Shown here one piece after another: positions 25,980 to 38,800 of a stretch of 64,000 nucleotides of DNA (the first letter of the stretch is position 1; each line of letters begins with the position of its first letter). The DNA comes from Coprinellus micaceus (Eukaryota > Basidiomycota > Agaricomycetes > Agaricales > Psathyrellaceae). The position numbers and the translations under genes were made by a program. The notes under the pieces are model-generated. The model made no database searches, was not told where the DNA came from, and worked only from the letters and a program-made list of their open reading frames with translations. The stretch spans positions 62,001 to 126,000 of the forward strand of contig OX596336.1 in assembly GCA_951394405.1 (NCBI GenBank), read 5' to 3'.

Positions 25980-28900
25980 ACTAGACATGGATTCAAGAGA
26001 CGAGGAATCCCAAGTGCCTCAAAGAGAGGACTCGATACATCCCCGCTTCGGAACTCCACCGATCGAGTTGGCTCCTTTTCACCTCACAACTATGTACTCC
26101 GTTGGCGTTTAAAGCAAGTTCCAAGAATTCCGAATTCGGGTCGAGAGACTGCAGAGGGTGGATGTAGGTTGATACACAGAGAGGAGCCGATCATCCCATC
26201 GAACGAAGAGACGAGAAATCCCTGTGTGTCTCAACGGATGGTTCAGGGTATACTCGATTCGTCGCTCGTCTGCACGATGCAGCACCTCCTCTGCGCACTA
26301 CCCATTCTGATAACCCCACCCGAGAGCGTCGCCCTGGAGCTGGTGCGCACACTAGCTAAAAAGTACGAAGGAGGGGAACGAAACGTAAGGCGCGTGTAGA
26401 CAACAAGCGTGAGGGCGGTCGAGGAGCCACAGGACAATATACCTTCCAAAGAGTCCGAGAAGGAGCGACATCCCGAGAAGGAGTCAAGCCCCTCCACCTC
26501 GGCTCGTAGAAAGGTGCATATGAATGGCTCCTCTCGAGCAAATACCCCGACACCTTGATTCGAGTCAGCGCATAGGGAAGAGATTAGAGAGACGAGCAGC
26601 TAGAAAGCGAGATGTACGAAGGATAATGAAATTGAGGAGCCAGCCGAAGGCGAGGAAGCAAGAGACGAGGACCCCCGAAGCGCCTCAAACAGAAGACTTC
26701 GAGTCGTGCTTCCCTCACCCGCTATGGCTCCACTATACCTCACCCATTTCGCCCCGCATGCCTAGTATTAGGACGTCGACAGATACATAGAGTATACGCG
26801 AGCTTGGACGCACGGGGCGAGGCGCGCATGTAAAAGCGCTGATATGGGAATGCTCATCGAGGAGCCGCGACACGATCTCTGAAGAGAGGGACACAGACGG
26901 CGAAGAACGTCCCGAAAGGGACTCGAGCCGCCCTCGGCTCACGCTAAGGGACATGTCGGCGGCTGCTCTTGAGCGGACTCCGTGACGTTTCGAGGCCGGG
27001 GTCGAGCTCAGCCGTACTAGTCCAGTGCGGAAGATTTAGATACGCGACAGCTAGAAGGGGAGGTAGAGAAACCCGGGGCGCGAAGTGACAGTCGGAGAGC
27101 GTGGAGGAGACAGGGATTGCAACAATTGCCAGAGGCCATTCCACCTACGATCCACCAAAGTGGAAGTCGGGATGTAACCAGTCTCGGTGCTCGGATGCAA
27201 TGTATGGCTCCTCTCTTCCATACTCTGCTACCCACATGCGACGACGGGAAGATAGATCGTCCCGACTTGAGCTTGGAGAGCGTGGAGAGAAGGGCCGGGG
27301 AGACATAGAGCATACGAGAGGCGAAGCTGAGGGCCCAAGGGAACGATCGACAAAGATCCGTAGAGTCTCGAGGAGCAGATCCTGTGGATAAAACGGAACG
27401 ACGCCTATGGGCTCTTGTATAGAGAGCTTGAAGACCACCGTCTCAGTCCTCGATCCATATGAGCGGCTCCTCCCAAGTAGCGAGTTGATTCTTGGAACCG
27501 AGAGTCTCCGCGAGGATCGGTAGTGTCGAGGAGCCGGCCTTTCGAGAGGTAGTCGACGAAACGACGCCCACGGGCTCCTCAATCGAGGACTCGAAAACCA
27601 TCGTCTCGAGCTTGCCCAGTAGAGGCGGCTCCTCGGAGCACCTACGTCCCGAGTCCTAGGTAAGACGATCACCATGAAGAAGGTTGCCGCTGTGGTGCGG
27701 ACGGTCGACGATGTGAGGCGTATCGAGGAGCCGGCCTTTCGAGAGGTAGCCGACGAAACGACCGAGGGCCTGGGAATCATCGTCTCGAGTTTGCCCAGTC
27801 GAGGCGGCTCCTCGGAGCACCTACGTCCCGAGTCCTAGGTAAGACGATCACCCTGAAGAAGGTTGCCGCTGTGGTGCGGACGGTCGACGATGCGAAGCGT
27901 ATCGAGGAGCCGGCCTTTCGAGAGATAGCTGACGAAACGACCTCTACGATTTCTTCGATAGAAGGCTCGGGAATCATCGGCTCGAGCTCAGTCTATCTAA
28001 GCGGCCCCTCGAATCCGTGGATCGTCAGACCAGCATACAGTTGCGTTTATCGGGGTAAGGCTTGGAATTGGGATATGGACGACGGCCGAAGATCCGTAGA
28101 ATCTCGAGGAGCCGATTGTACGAAGACCAAAAGACGGAACGACGTCTACGGGCTCCCCATTGAGGGACTCTTGAGGACAATCGTCTCGGCCCTTCGCCCA
28201 GTCGCGGCGGCCCCTCGAATCCGTGGATCGTCAGATCAGGTAGTCGTTTGCGATGGAGATGGTCGACAAAGACCCGAAGGGCGTCGAGGAGCCGGTTGTA
28301 CGAAGACCAAAAGACGGAACGACGCCCACGGGCTCCCCATTGAGGGACTCTTGAAAGCTATCTTCTCGAGTTTGCTCAGCCTGGGCAGCTCCTCCTTGCG
28401 CGCCACGGATCGCCAGACTCGGAGTACAGTGTCGGAAATTTCCGAGAAGCCGTTTAAACGGCAGTTCCGTTGGGGGGCCGTTGACCGAGCGTTCAAGGGC
28501 GTTGAGAGCCCGGAATGGCCCAAACCACCCCTTTGAACGGCCGTCAACGGTAGCTTCGACGGCCTTGTCAACGCCGATGCCTTCAGTTTAACTCAGATTA
28601 AATGGACGTCGCGTTGAAAGGCGTTGATTGGGTTTACGGAACTTTCCGACAACGGTTGCGTTGGCTGGGGTAGGGTTTGAGATGTAGACCGTCAACGGAG
28701 ATCCCGATAGCGTCGAAGGGCCGCTTTCCACAGAAGTCAACCGTGGAACGACGTCCACGAGGTCCTCGTCTGCGTCAAGGCCCGAAAAGACGGTAGCACA
28801 CTCGGAAAAGCGCTCTGGGGACTAAATAGCGTCTCGGTGCCTTGGGTGTACGAGCGGCTGTACGAGCGGCTCCGCTCAGGATCTGTGGACGTGGATCTGG

Positions 28901-30110
28901 GGTGATGGGCTGTATTCAGGCGAGTCCTATGAGAGTGGATCCATGTCGGATGAGAGGGGAGTCGGAAAAGTACGCAGGTAAGCAGGTAGAGGACGATGGG
29001 CGAGTGGATCGATGGATCGACGGATCGTGAAGACGTCGACGTCAGAGTGGACGTTGAGCGCTCGACTCTTGCTCGACTCGGCGCCGGTGGTGGAGCTGAG
29101 GGCGCACACTGGACAGCAGGCAGAGGACAGCGGACGTCGACAGGTCACAGTAGGCAGCGGACAGGAGGGAGCGGTTCCTGGGTGTGGCGTCTAATTTCGG
29201 GATCGAACCTTATCGTAATTCGACGGGATCGCTAGGAGTTGATGTATGAATTGAATTGGTGAATTTGGGCTGTCTGGCTGTCTGTCTGTCAGGAAAAGCT
29301 GGAAATCGGGATGTCAGGAAAAGGTGGAAATAGGAATATGGGTGTCGGAAGGTTGGGTGGTTGGGATGAGTCATCGAGCGCCTCTGGACAGGCGCAGGGG
29401 CGGCTTGAGCTGTCTCGCCTGGGATCCGTGCGGCTTCGGCGCGTTGAGATGGAGGTATCCAAGCGCGCATTTCGCCCACACCGCGACGAGTCGACGACGG
29501 AGGACTTGATTCTGCACACAACGGAGGACTTGAATCTGCACATAACGCCCGAAGGTGTCCAGCGTAGCGTAGCGATGAACGCAACCCACAACGCCGTCAC
29601 TGGCGGTAAGTAACAACGCGAGGCAAGCCGACAGCCAACCGCAACGCACGAAACGAACGAACGAACGAATGACAAGCGAAAGCTGATCACGACACAACGG
29701 AAAGAACAACGGAAATTGAATCCGGCATCCCCTTTGTTCTAAATGAAAACGTGCGTTTTGGGCCCGTTTTAGGTGGTTGTGGCGGGCCGGTACGTCTTGC
29801 GGGGATGGCGGCGGCGGGTCCGAGGTTCCCTCTACTTCTGTGTGACGGCTCTACCACCCAGCGGGGTACGAGGAGGATATCCGTCTCCCTCGGTCCCCAC
29901 CCCAAGCCATCCGGAGTTCCTGGGGACGTACCCGACCGACCGACCGACCGGCTGTAACGGCAAGGCAAGGCAAGGCACTCGGCACCGGAAGGCAAGGTGA
30001 CTGACCGGCGAACCGGCACCCAAGGCCCAAGTCCCAAAAAAGGACAAAGCCAAAACCCGTGATCGCATCACGAAATCACATCGAATCGAAAAATCGAATC
30101 TATCAAATCG
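25980..30110. repeat. Left arm of giant imperfect inverted repeat
   Basis: Matches the reverse complement of 35.86-39.11 kb in the same order along its length. Outer anchor: CCAAGTGCCTCAAA and ATCCCCGCTTCG (25.99-26.05 kb) against 39.06-39.10 kb. Middle: units with GAGGAGCC / GGCTCCTC borders. Inner anchors: GGAAGGTTGGGTGG (29.35 kb) against 36.55 kb; TTTGTTCTAAATGAAAACG (29.73 kb) against 36.21 kb; AAAACCCGTGATCGCATCA (30.05 kb) against 35.88 kb. Many substitutions and indels separate the arms. Open frames inside are repetitive and shared by both strands, so I do not call them genes. Confidence 0.8.
27602..27941. repeat. Near-identical tandem units of about 179 bp
   Basis: The block from CGTCTCGAG at 27602 recurs at 27781 with only a few differences over about 160 nt (shared CACCTACGTCCCGAGTCCTA and GCCGCTGTGGTGCGGACGGT). 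A partial third copy precedes it (27526-27600). A second pair occurs at 28106 and 28286 (GTACGAAGACCAAAAGACGG), offset 180 nt. The left arm is therefore built from units of about 180 bp. Confidence 0.85.
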
Positions 30111-30665
30111 CCCCAGGCCAGGCGTCGCTGGCTGTATACAGCACCTCTGCACCAGGGAAGAGCTGTTCTCAACGGCGAGGACGGTGTCGTCTTGTTGTCG
30201 TTGCCTTTCACTCGCTTTCCTTCGACTTTCGACTTTCGACTGCGGTTCGTTCGACTTCGGCTTTGGAGAGACGTATCGACGGCCGACGACGACTAGCCCG
30301 TAAGAGGCCCCCAGGACGAAGAGGCGATACGCAGGCAGGCCAGGTGCCCACACACAAGGAGGAAGAAGGAAAGAGAAGGAGGAGATCTATCCCACGCAGG
30401 CAGGAAGGCAGGTGTGCCCCTTTGATCGACTACACACACTCGAGTCGTCGACCGCGCCATCGATCGACTGCTGCCCATACCCCACCACACCCCGGCTCTC
30501 GACTGCCACCACCGCCACGAGGCTTTGGGGCTAGGACGCTAGGAGGAGGAAGATACACGAGGAGCCGATACCACGCTAGGACTCTCGGAGGATCGACACC
30601 CGCACCAGTCGTAGAAGGATCTCGCCGTAGGAGCAAAGGAACTAGGAACTAGGAAGAAAGGAAGG

Positions 30666-33600
30666 ATGGGCGGCTGCGTCTCCACGGCGGACCGCGCTGG
30701 CAAGGCGCGCAGCGACGAGATTGATAGGCAGATCGAGGAGGATAATAGGAGGTTTAAGCGGGAGTGTAAGATTTTGCTTTTGGGTGAGTGGTCTTTCTCT
30801 ATCTCTTCTTTACTACTTCGCTTTGCGTTCGTGGTTCCGGTTCCTCTACAATCTATTCTATACTCCCCGCCCGTCCTAGTACACATTTTATCCTACGTTC
30901 GTCGCGGTTGTGGTTCACCTTCCGAGGGAGGGACGGAGGATGGAGGGGGTTGGCCTCGTCCCCCGCAGTGACCTCTTCCTTCTTGCTTTCACGTTAGCCT
31001 CTTTGGTTTTCGGTTCTTCGCCTTCCCTACGATCTATTCTCCATTTCCCGCCCATCCTAGTACACCTTTTACCTTACCATCGTCGCCGTCGTCGTTCACC
31101 TTCCCGGAGGTCGGGCTATCTTCGTCTTCCTCCCCCTCTTCTACTTCTTGCCCTCGTTCGGGGCTGAGATCCCTCATTCATCTTCCTTACGAACCGTTCT
31201 ACACTCCCCGCCCATCCTAGTACACATTTTACCTTACATTCCTCCTCCTCCTCGTCGACCTTCCCGCTCCCTCCTTCACCTTCACATTCTCCCCTTCCCC
31301 GCCTTTCTTCTGCCTTCTCTCGGGACTAGGCTCTGTCTTTCGTCTTCCTTCGTCGTCCCTTCCCTCCCCTCTTCATCTTCTACCCTCCCCGCCTATCACT
31401 CACGCTGAGGGCGCGGCCGTCGTCGACGTCGCCATCCCGCCCGCACTGACGCCGCACTGGTGGGGTTAGGGTTTTCCTTCCCCCATACCTTTCGTTCGTT
31501 TGTACTACGATGGGACGTTGGTTTGCTTTCGAGATTGGCGTGGGGCGCTTTCGTTCGTTACGGGTCCTTGGCCGCGTTCCTCTGTCACCGTCGCTCCCGC
31601 CCCCATAGATATTCTGTTCATATCGTCATGCTCGCTATGCTGCCCCGGCCGGCGCTCCTTATTTCCTTCTCCTTCTCCCTTCCTTCCTTCCTCTCCTTCC
31701 TTCCTTCCTTCCTTCCTCTCCTTCCTTCCTCCCTCCCCCTCCTCTTCTCCCATCGCCTCCGTCCTCTTCTCCCTTCCTCCCCTCTTCCCAAACACAAACC
31801 CACACTAACACCCTCCCTCCCCTCCCAAACAGGCTCCGGCGAATCCGGCAAAAGCACGATCGTGAAGCAGATGAAGATCATCCACAAGAACGGCTTCTCC
31901 CCCGCCGAGCTGGCGGATTACAGGCCGGTCGTGTATAAGAATGTTTTGGATAGTGCGCAGCAGGTTCGTTGGTCTCTCTGTTTGGGTTTCGCTTTCGTAC
32001 CTTCATTTCGAGGGATGGAATGGGGAGGATGCTCGAGGTAGCCATACCCAACCCAACCCACCCCACCTCACCTCACCTTCCCGTCGACTCTTCTCCCCTC
32101 CCCATGCCATGGGTTGTAACGCGATCGCTAACGAACCCCCGACAGGTCGTGCTGTATATGAGGAAGACGGGCATGGAGTGCGTTGAGTATAGTAATCGGG
32201 CCCTCGCGGAGAAGGTGTTGGATTATAGGTTGGAGGTTATTCCTGGGGAGGGTGGTGCGTGTCCTTTCGTCCTTTCATGGTGTTTCCATTCGCTACCCTT
32301 GATCCTTCGTTCGCTCCCCTCATCCTTCGTCGCATCGACTCTCCCCCTTCGCCCCTCTCCCCCACCCCCCTACCCTTCCACCCCCCTTCTACTCCTCCGG
32401 TCCGAACGAATTCTAACTAACCCGATCCCAACCAGGCAAGTCCTCAGGCCCCTCAAGCTCAGGCGCACAGGCGAACTCGAATCCGGGTGCGGGGTCGGGG
32501 CGGGATCCGGGTGGTACGTCCTTTGCTCCTATCTTTCCTCTCTTCCCTCCCTCTCTTCCCTCTCTCCCTCCTTATCCCATCCCCTCTCCCCCTCCCCCCT
32601 CCCTTTCTACCCTTCCATCTTCCCTCTCTCCCTCCTTATCCCACACCCCCATCATTCCCCCGCACTCACCAAGTATCTAACACCCCCCTCCCCCCAGGCT
32701 CCCCCCCACCCTCATCCTCATCCTCCCCCCCAACCGCCGCAGCGCAAGTCCACTTCAGCCCCGAGATCGCGGAGGCGATCCATGCGCTGTGGAAGGACCC
32801 GATCATACCGAAGATTATGGATGAGCATTGTAGTGATTTTTATTTGATGGATAGTGCGGGGTAGTGAGTGTTTGTCTCTATCTGTTCTCTCTATTTCGTT
32901 ACTTTTCTCTCGATTCGCTTCGCCCTGCACCGGGGATCGTCGGAGGAGGGCCCTGGGAGTCGACTCCGTTGTAGAGGAGACGAGGAAAACGTAGAACATC
33001 ACGCTGACCATCCACCTAGTTTCTTCGGCGAAGTCCTCCGAATCGGGACGCCGGGATACCTCCCGAACGAGACGGACGTCCTGCGGGCGCGCCAGAAGAG
33101 CGTGGGGATCACGGAGACGAGGTTCACGATGGGGCAGTTGTCGTGAGTGTTCCTTTCCCTTTTGTTCTTGTCGGTGGTTGGGTTTGGGTCGGGCTCGTCC
33201 TCCCGGGCACGACTAATGCAGAAGGAGAGAGAACGCGCTCGCTAACGCTCGCTCACCGCAGAATACACATGTTCGACGTCGGCGGCCAACGCTCCGAGCG
33301 GAAGAAGTGGATACACTGCTTTGAGAGCGTGACGAGTATTATCTTTTGTACGGCGTTGAGCGAGTATGATCAGGTGCTTTTGGAGGAGAAGACGCAGGTT
33401 AGTTATCTTTTCGCTTTCGTTCTTCTTGGGATGCCGCTTGGCTTTACCCTTCCCCTTGCCCTTGTCCTCGTCATTCGGCTCCGGTCTCGCCATCGAGTCT
33501 CGATGGGATGAGACGGAGCCCCGGAAGGCAGGGACTAAATAGGAGAAGAGGAGGGTGACGATGTGAAGGGAATACGAAGCTGACGAGACTATTTCGGACA

Positions 33601-34248
33601 GAACCGAATGGCGGAATCGCTCGTGCTCTTCGAGAGCGTGATCAACTCGCGGTGGTTCCTGCGGACGAGCATCATCTTGTTCTTGAATAAGATTGATGTG
33701 TTCAAGAATAAGTTGCCTAGGGTGCGTTCTTTTTCGTTACTTTTCTTACTTCCACTTCCTCTCTATTCACCCTTTCTATCCCGCGATTTTGCTGACGCTC
33801 ATCGGCGCAGGTGGCACTGGAACGATACTTCCCCGAGTACACTGGCGGCCCGGATATCAACAAGGCGGCCAAGTACATCCTGTGGAAGTTTATGCAGGCG
33901 AATAGGGCGCGGTTGAGTGTGTATCCGCAGTGCGTATCTTATTTCATTCGTCTCTTTATTCGAATACCTTTCTTCGCTGGTTTGGGGGTGGATTGAGGCC
34001 TATCCCTTCCTCGTTGCCTGGGCGCGATCCCGGAGCAGGGTGACCACGATCTGCCTTGTCGATGGCGACGTGCCCCTATGACCTCATTTCCACTGAGGTT
34101 TCCTCGTCCTCGATGCCACGAACCTTCGCTAACGCTCGCCTCTCACAGTCTAACGCAGGCGACGGATACGACGAACATCAGGCTTGTCTTTGCGGCTGTC
34201 AAGGAGACGATCCTGCAAAATGCGCTCCGGGATTCGGGGATTCTATAG
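30666..34248 (+). CDS. Heterotrimeric G-protein alpha subunit with helical-domain insert
   Basis: Exons 30666-30783, 31833-31963, 32146-32254, 32436-32513, 32698-32863, 33020-33142, 33262-33397, 33602-33721, 33811-33929 and 34149-34248: 1200 nt, 399 aa, all junctions in frame. MGGCVS at the N-terminus is an N-myristoylation site with a palmitoylatable Cys4. G1 is GSGESGKST (40-48); switch [14 protein letters not shown] holds the Arg finger R225; G3 is [13 protein letters not shown] (about 246-258); G4 is FLNKID (N316-D319); G5 is TQATDT (about 369). It is a membrane-tethered GTP switch for receptor signalling. Odd points: about 45 residues longer than the usual 353, because of a Ser/Pro/Gly-rich insert at about 118-160 encoded by its own exons. 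Ser228 stands where the Mg-binding switch I residue is normally Thr. The C-terminus is RDSGIL, without the pertussis-toxin Cys at -4. It resembles divergent basidiomycete-specific G-alpha paralogues. Intron 1 is 1049 nt. Confidence 0.94.
30860..31420 (+). repeat. Tandem repeat inside G-alpha intron 1
   Basis: The phrase CCCGCCC(G/A)TCCTAGTACAC followed by TTTTA(T/C)C recurs near 30868, 31048 and 31208. Each is followed by a TCGTCG- or TCCTCC-rich tract and TTCACCTTCC-like sequence, with a degenerate fourth copy near 31397. Spacing is about 160-180 nt. Confidence 0.8.
31668..31745 (+). repeat. CTTCC/TTCC low-complexity tract
   Basis: Pyrimidine-only run of TTCC and CTCC units near the 3' end of G-alpha intron 1. 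Confidence 0.85.
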
Positions 34249-35854
34249 CGTCTCGTTTCCCGTCCTTGGCGCTTGTGCTTCCCTTTTCATCTTCGTCGTC
34301 GTCCTTTCATCCTGACCTTCATCGTCTTCCTTTCATCCTGATCTTCATCGTCTTCCTTTCATCCCGACCTTCGTCGTCTTCTTTCATCCTGATCTTTGTC
34401 GGCTTTGTTGGATCGTTTCCCCGCTTTCTTGCTTTTCGCATTGTCTCTGTTCATCCTATGACCTCCTTTCTTTTCGCTTGTTCATGAACTTTGACGATAC
34501 CGACCGATATATCATACTCGACTACCAACACCACCGCCTACCTACGCTCACTCGATATCTTCGACTACCCACTACCCACCCTCGTCGGCTATCGCCCCGC
34601 CCCTCGGAGGCGTTGGACTGCGTCCGGCCCTTCGCTCATCCCAACCACAAGGCGTCGCGTTATCCTCTACCCACCACCACCTAGCAAGCATCTATCTCAC
34701 TCACTCACTCATCTCGGACTTTTTTCCTTGGATCTCTTGGAATAATATGTACTCTAGTTTATTCTCTTCATCCTTCAAATTTACACCTGTATTGCGCCCT
34801 TGAGCTTCTTTCGTAGTCTAGCTTTTCTCTGTTCTTCTACGTTCGCTGCCTACCTACTTACCTACTCTGCTCTGCGTAGTGCGTCGTCCCTTCGCTTTGA
34901 GGTGCTTTGATTGGGGAGTTTTGGAGATGCATGCATAGGCGCTTTCGTGCTTCGTCGACGTACTTCTGAGTTCTTGTCGACCGACGTCTTGTTTTGCGGT
35001 TCGTTTTACATACGATTTTTGGTACTGCTCTTATTTCAAGTCCTATCTCACTCTACTATCTCGATGTTCAATACGGTTTCTTCTCGTTGTCTGTCTGTCT
35101 GTAGTTGTGTTCTCGATCCCAATCTACATGCTCTATCTCTCATCTTTCCCATCTGCCCTCTACTTGACGTCACCGCCACGAGGAGTTGTGGTATGTGCGT
35201 GGTTGCGGGAAGCTCACGGTGGTTTGGACTCTTGGTGCATAGGGTCTTTGGAAAGCGACGGCGACGGCGAGGTCGTGGCATTCAGCTCTTTGGGAGGGGG
35301 TACGGTTCATTCTAGGTCATAGATCTGGACTTTGAGTCGATGTAATAGATGGCTTCCTAGATCATGCGGTACGGAGTAAAGCAGCGGGTCAAGGGAACTA
35401 CATAACCTCAGGAGTGCGTTTTGGGCTGGTTTTATCCGGATTGCACCCAAGTTCTTACCCCTTTTTTTTCGCTCAGGGCGCTTATTTTACTCCTTACGTG
35501 TGATACGGAAGGGTTGAGGACGTGCACAACCCGGAGGAATCGCGTTTTGGGGTGCTAGGAGATCGTGTCCTCCCCATCACCACTAATCAACGCGGCTCCC
35601 TGCTTCCCATGGCAGAGTCTCTCCGGAAGAAGGCAAGCTATTTTTTGTGTAGGTCTGGCAGAGAGTCAAACGCACCTATGCCCTGTCGAGAAGAACGATA
35701 CTATCCCTCTGAAGGGGGCCAGGTTGCGATGGGAGGAGTGTCAAGGATCCATAGGAGCCAGTCAGGCAAATCTCGCTGTGCCAAGAACGAGATTTGAGTA
35801 GGAAATCAGGTTGAACGTCTGCGCGCCATGCCTCTCGATTCTCGGAGAATTGAG
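34249..35854. other. Downstream of G-alpha gene; no gene seen
   Basis: Unique sequence between the G-alpha stop codon and the right inverted-repeat arm. It includes a short block of imperfect TTTCATCCTGATCTTC(A/G)TCG repeats at about 34308-34400, presumably in the 3' UTR. Open frames are low-complexity. Confidence 0.5.
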
Positions 35855-38800
35855 ATTCGATTCGATTCGATTCTTGATGCGATCACGGGTTTTGGCTTTG
35901 TCCTTTTTTGGGTGTACCTTCCAAGCTTCCTCCGCCGGTCACTTCCGTTGCCGTTCAAGCCGGTCACTGGTCGGCTATCTTCCGCCGTGTGCCGATGAGC
36001 CCCTAGGAAGACTTGCCTGGGTGATGAAACCTCAAATACGCGACTCATTCTCATCCTCGCTTTGACTGGACATCCCCACTCTCCACTCTCCACCCTCCTC
36101 CCTCCTCCTCGTCCCTCGGTCCCGCCGCCGCACCCGCCACTGCCACCCGCCATTCGCAACCGGCCCGCACCCGCCACACGCACACCAAACCCGGCCAAAA
36201 CGCATGTTTTCATTTAGAACAAAGGGGATGCTGAATTCAATTTCCGTCCTTTGTTCCCGTTCTGTCATGATCACCTTTCGCTTGTCATTCGTTCGTTCGT
36301 TTCGTGCGTTGTGACTTGTGGATTCAAGATTGGGTTAATCGCTACGGCGGCTACGCTGCACACCTTCGGGCGTTGTGGATTGTCAGTTTGCCTCGTGTTT
36401 CCTCCGTTGGACGCCTCGTTTATGGACCTACTTACCTGGGTGCTTGGGTACCTCCGTCTCAACGCGCCGATGCCTCGCGGATCTCTGGCGATACAGCTCA
36501 AGCCGCCTCCACACAGCCGAATGGACGCTCTCGATGACTCACCCCAACCCTCCAACCTTCCGACCTCCGACACCCGACATTCAACCTTCCGACATCCCGA
36601 TTTCTTGATAGACAGCCCAAATGCACAAATGCATCGATAACGCTCAACCCCGAAATCAGACGCCACACCCAGGATCCAGGAACCGCTCCCTCCTGTCTGT
36701 CCGGTGTCGATGTCCGGCTGGGCTCCACGGGCCGAGCGCTCGCTTCCGGGAGATTTGAGGGGTGTTGAGCTCCACCAACGCCGGGGCCGGGGCTAGGGAT
36801 TAGTTGAGTGCTCAACGTCCACCTTGACGTAGACCTCAACGGTACGATCCATCGATCCACTCGCTCATCGTCCTCTACTTGGTTATCGGCGTACTTTCTT
36901 TCTTGACTTCGCCTTCCATCCGGAGTCAACTACATGAACTCGATTGTATACCGCCCCAGATCTACAGATCCCAGCGGAACCGCTCATACACTCAAAGCCC
37001 CGAGACGACAGCCTCCCAATCCTCCGTTCGGGGACCTCGTAGACCTCGTTCCGTCCTTTATTCTCCGTATAACCGGCTCCTCGATGCTCTACGGGTCTCC
37101 GTCAACCGTCAACATCTCAAGCCCCAGTAACCGCAAATCGTGCTCTGGTTTGACCTGATGATCCGTGGCCCGTGGGTTCGAAGAGCCGCTCAGAACCAGA
37201 TGGACCGAGCTCGACACGATTGTCCGCACCTCCTCGTTCGAGGACTTCGTGAACCGCGGTCCGTTCTTTGGTCTCACGGGACGGCTCCTCCGCACTCTAC
37301 GGGGCTTCGTCAACCACCAACACCCTGGTCGGCCTTGTCTATGCGGCTCATGGAGGAGTCGTACTCCTCCATGCTATCCGGATCTCTGTCGACCGTTTAC
37401 ATCTCAGCGGCAATCTTGATACATCCAATCGCCCTCTCCTAGTCCTCGAGACATGGAAGCTAGCAGGAGCCGCTCATACGGATTAGGGACCGAGACGATA
37501 GTCCTCAAACCCTCTATCGAGGAAGCCACAGACTTCGTTCCGTTGTCTATGTTCACTAGAACTGCTCCTCGACGCTCTATGGATCTTCGTCGATCATCTG
37601 TGTCTCTATATCCCAAGCCCTAGCTCTGTCGACCCAATCTCGCTCTGATCCGAAGATCCCTGGATGTTATGGGGAGCCGCCCATATCCATCGAGCTCGAG
37701 ACGATAGCTTTCAAGCTGTCATTCGAAGAGCTCATGCCCGTCGTTTCGTTTTGTGTGTGCTGTGGAACGGCTCCTCCGCACTCTACAGGTCTCCGTCGAT
37801 CGCTCACTTGGGCCGTCACCCTCGCTTGCTGTCTCTTGGGCCTTTCTTTCCCGCTCTCCGACATGATCTAAGTGTCTACCTCGTGCGCCACAGCAGCGGA
37901 GTACGGAAGGAGCCATACACAGTCCTCTGGAATCGAGCTCATCACATCCCGACTTCCACTTTGCAAGATCGGAGGTAGATTGGCCTCTCGCCTCATCGAC
38001 TAAAAATGGCTCCTCCACGCTCTCCGACTGCCACCTCGTGCTGTCTGTCTCTATCTCTGTCTATCTCCCTCTATCTCTGTCCCCTCCAGGCCTTCCTTTC
38101 TCGGTGGATTCTGCTCAGATCTACCCCGACCCCGGCGTGTAGGCGCCAAGGAGTTTGCCGACGAGGAGCCATCGACATCTCCCCTGGTGTGAGCCGAGGG
38201 CATCGGCTCGAGTCCCCTTCGGGACGTCCGTCTCCGTCCCTGCTCTCCTCCGAGATCATGTCGCAGCTCCTCGATAAGCATCCTTACCACGCTTCTTACA
38301 TGCGGACCTCGGCTCGTGCGCCGTAGCTCGCGTATACCCGGTGAATCTATCTGTCGACTTCCTGCTGGACATGTGCGACGAAATGGGCGGGATACAGTGG
38401 AGCCACGCCGAGCGGACGAGCTACGAATCGGGTGTATCGCGAGTCCTCCGTTTGAGGTGCTCAGTGGTTCCCCACCTCTTTTTTTCTTCGCCACCAGTTG
38501 GCTCCTCGATGCCACTATCCTTCGGACACCTCGCTTTCTAGCCGCTCGTCTCTCTTGTCTCTTCCCCGTGCACTTACTCGGCTCGAAGCGTCGATGGATC
38601 GAAGAGTTCGGTCGACATGAGCCGCCTACATCTTCATAGCCGTGAGCCGAGGGCTGTTCGAATCCTTCTCGGGATGGATGTCGTTCCTTCTCGGACTCTC
38701 ATCGATTGAGATGTGAGGTGGCTCATCGACTCCCTCTAGCCTATATTCACCTTTCAGCACTCTTCCTCTCGCCACCGGCAACTGGTAAACGAAGCACTGG

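Noticed and set aside
26169..28571. Several open frames of 60-220 codons in the left repeat arm
   Set aside because: They are Arg/Ser-rich, occur on both strands of the same repeat units, lack start or splice context and change with each unit. They are by-products of GC-rich repeats.
29929..29952. CGAC/CCGA tetranucleotide run as part of a regulatory array
   Set aside because: It is a short microsatellite in the repeat arm, present only in degenerate form in the other arm.
36251..38639. Open frames in the right arm, some resembling left-arm frames
   Set aside because: Resemblance comes from the inverted repeat itself; no conserved reading frame is maintained between arms.
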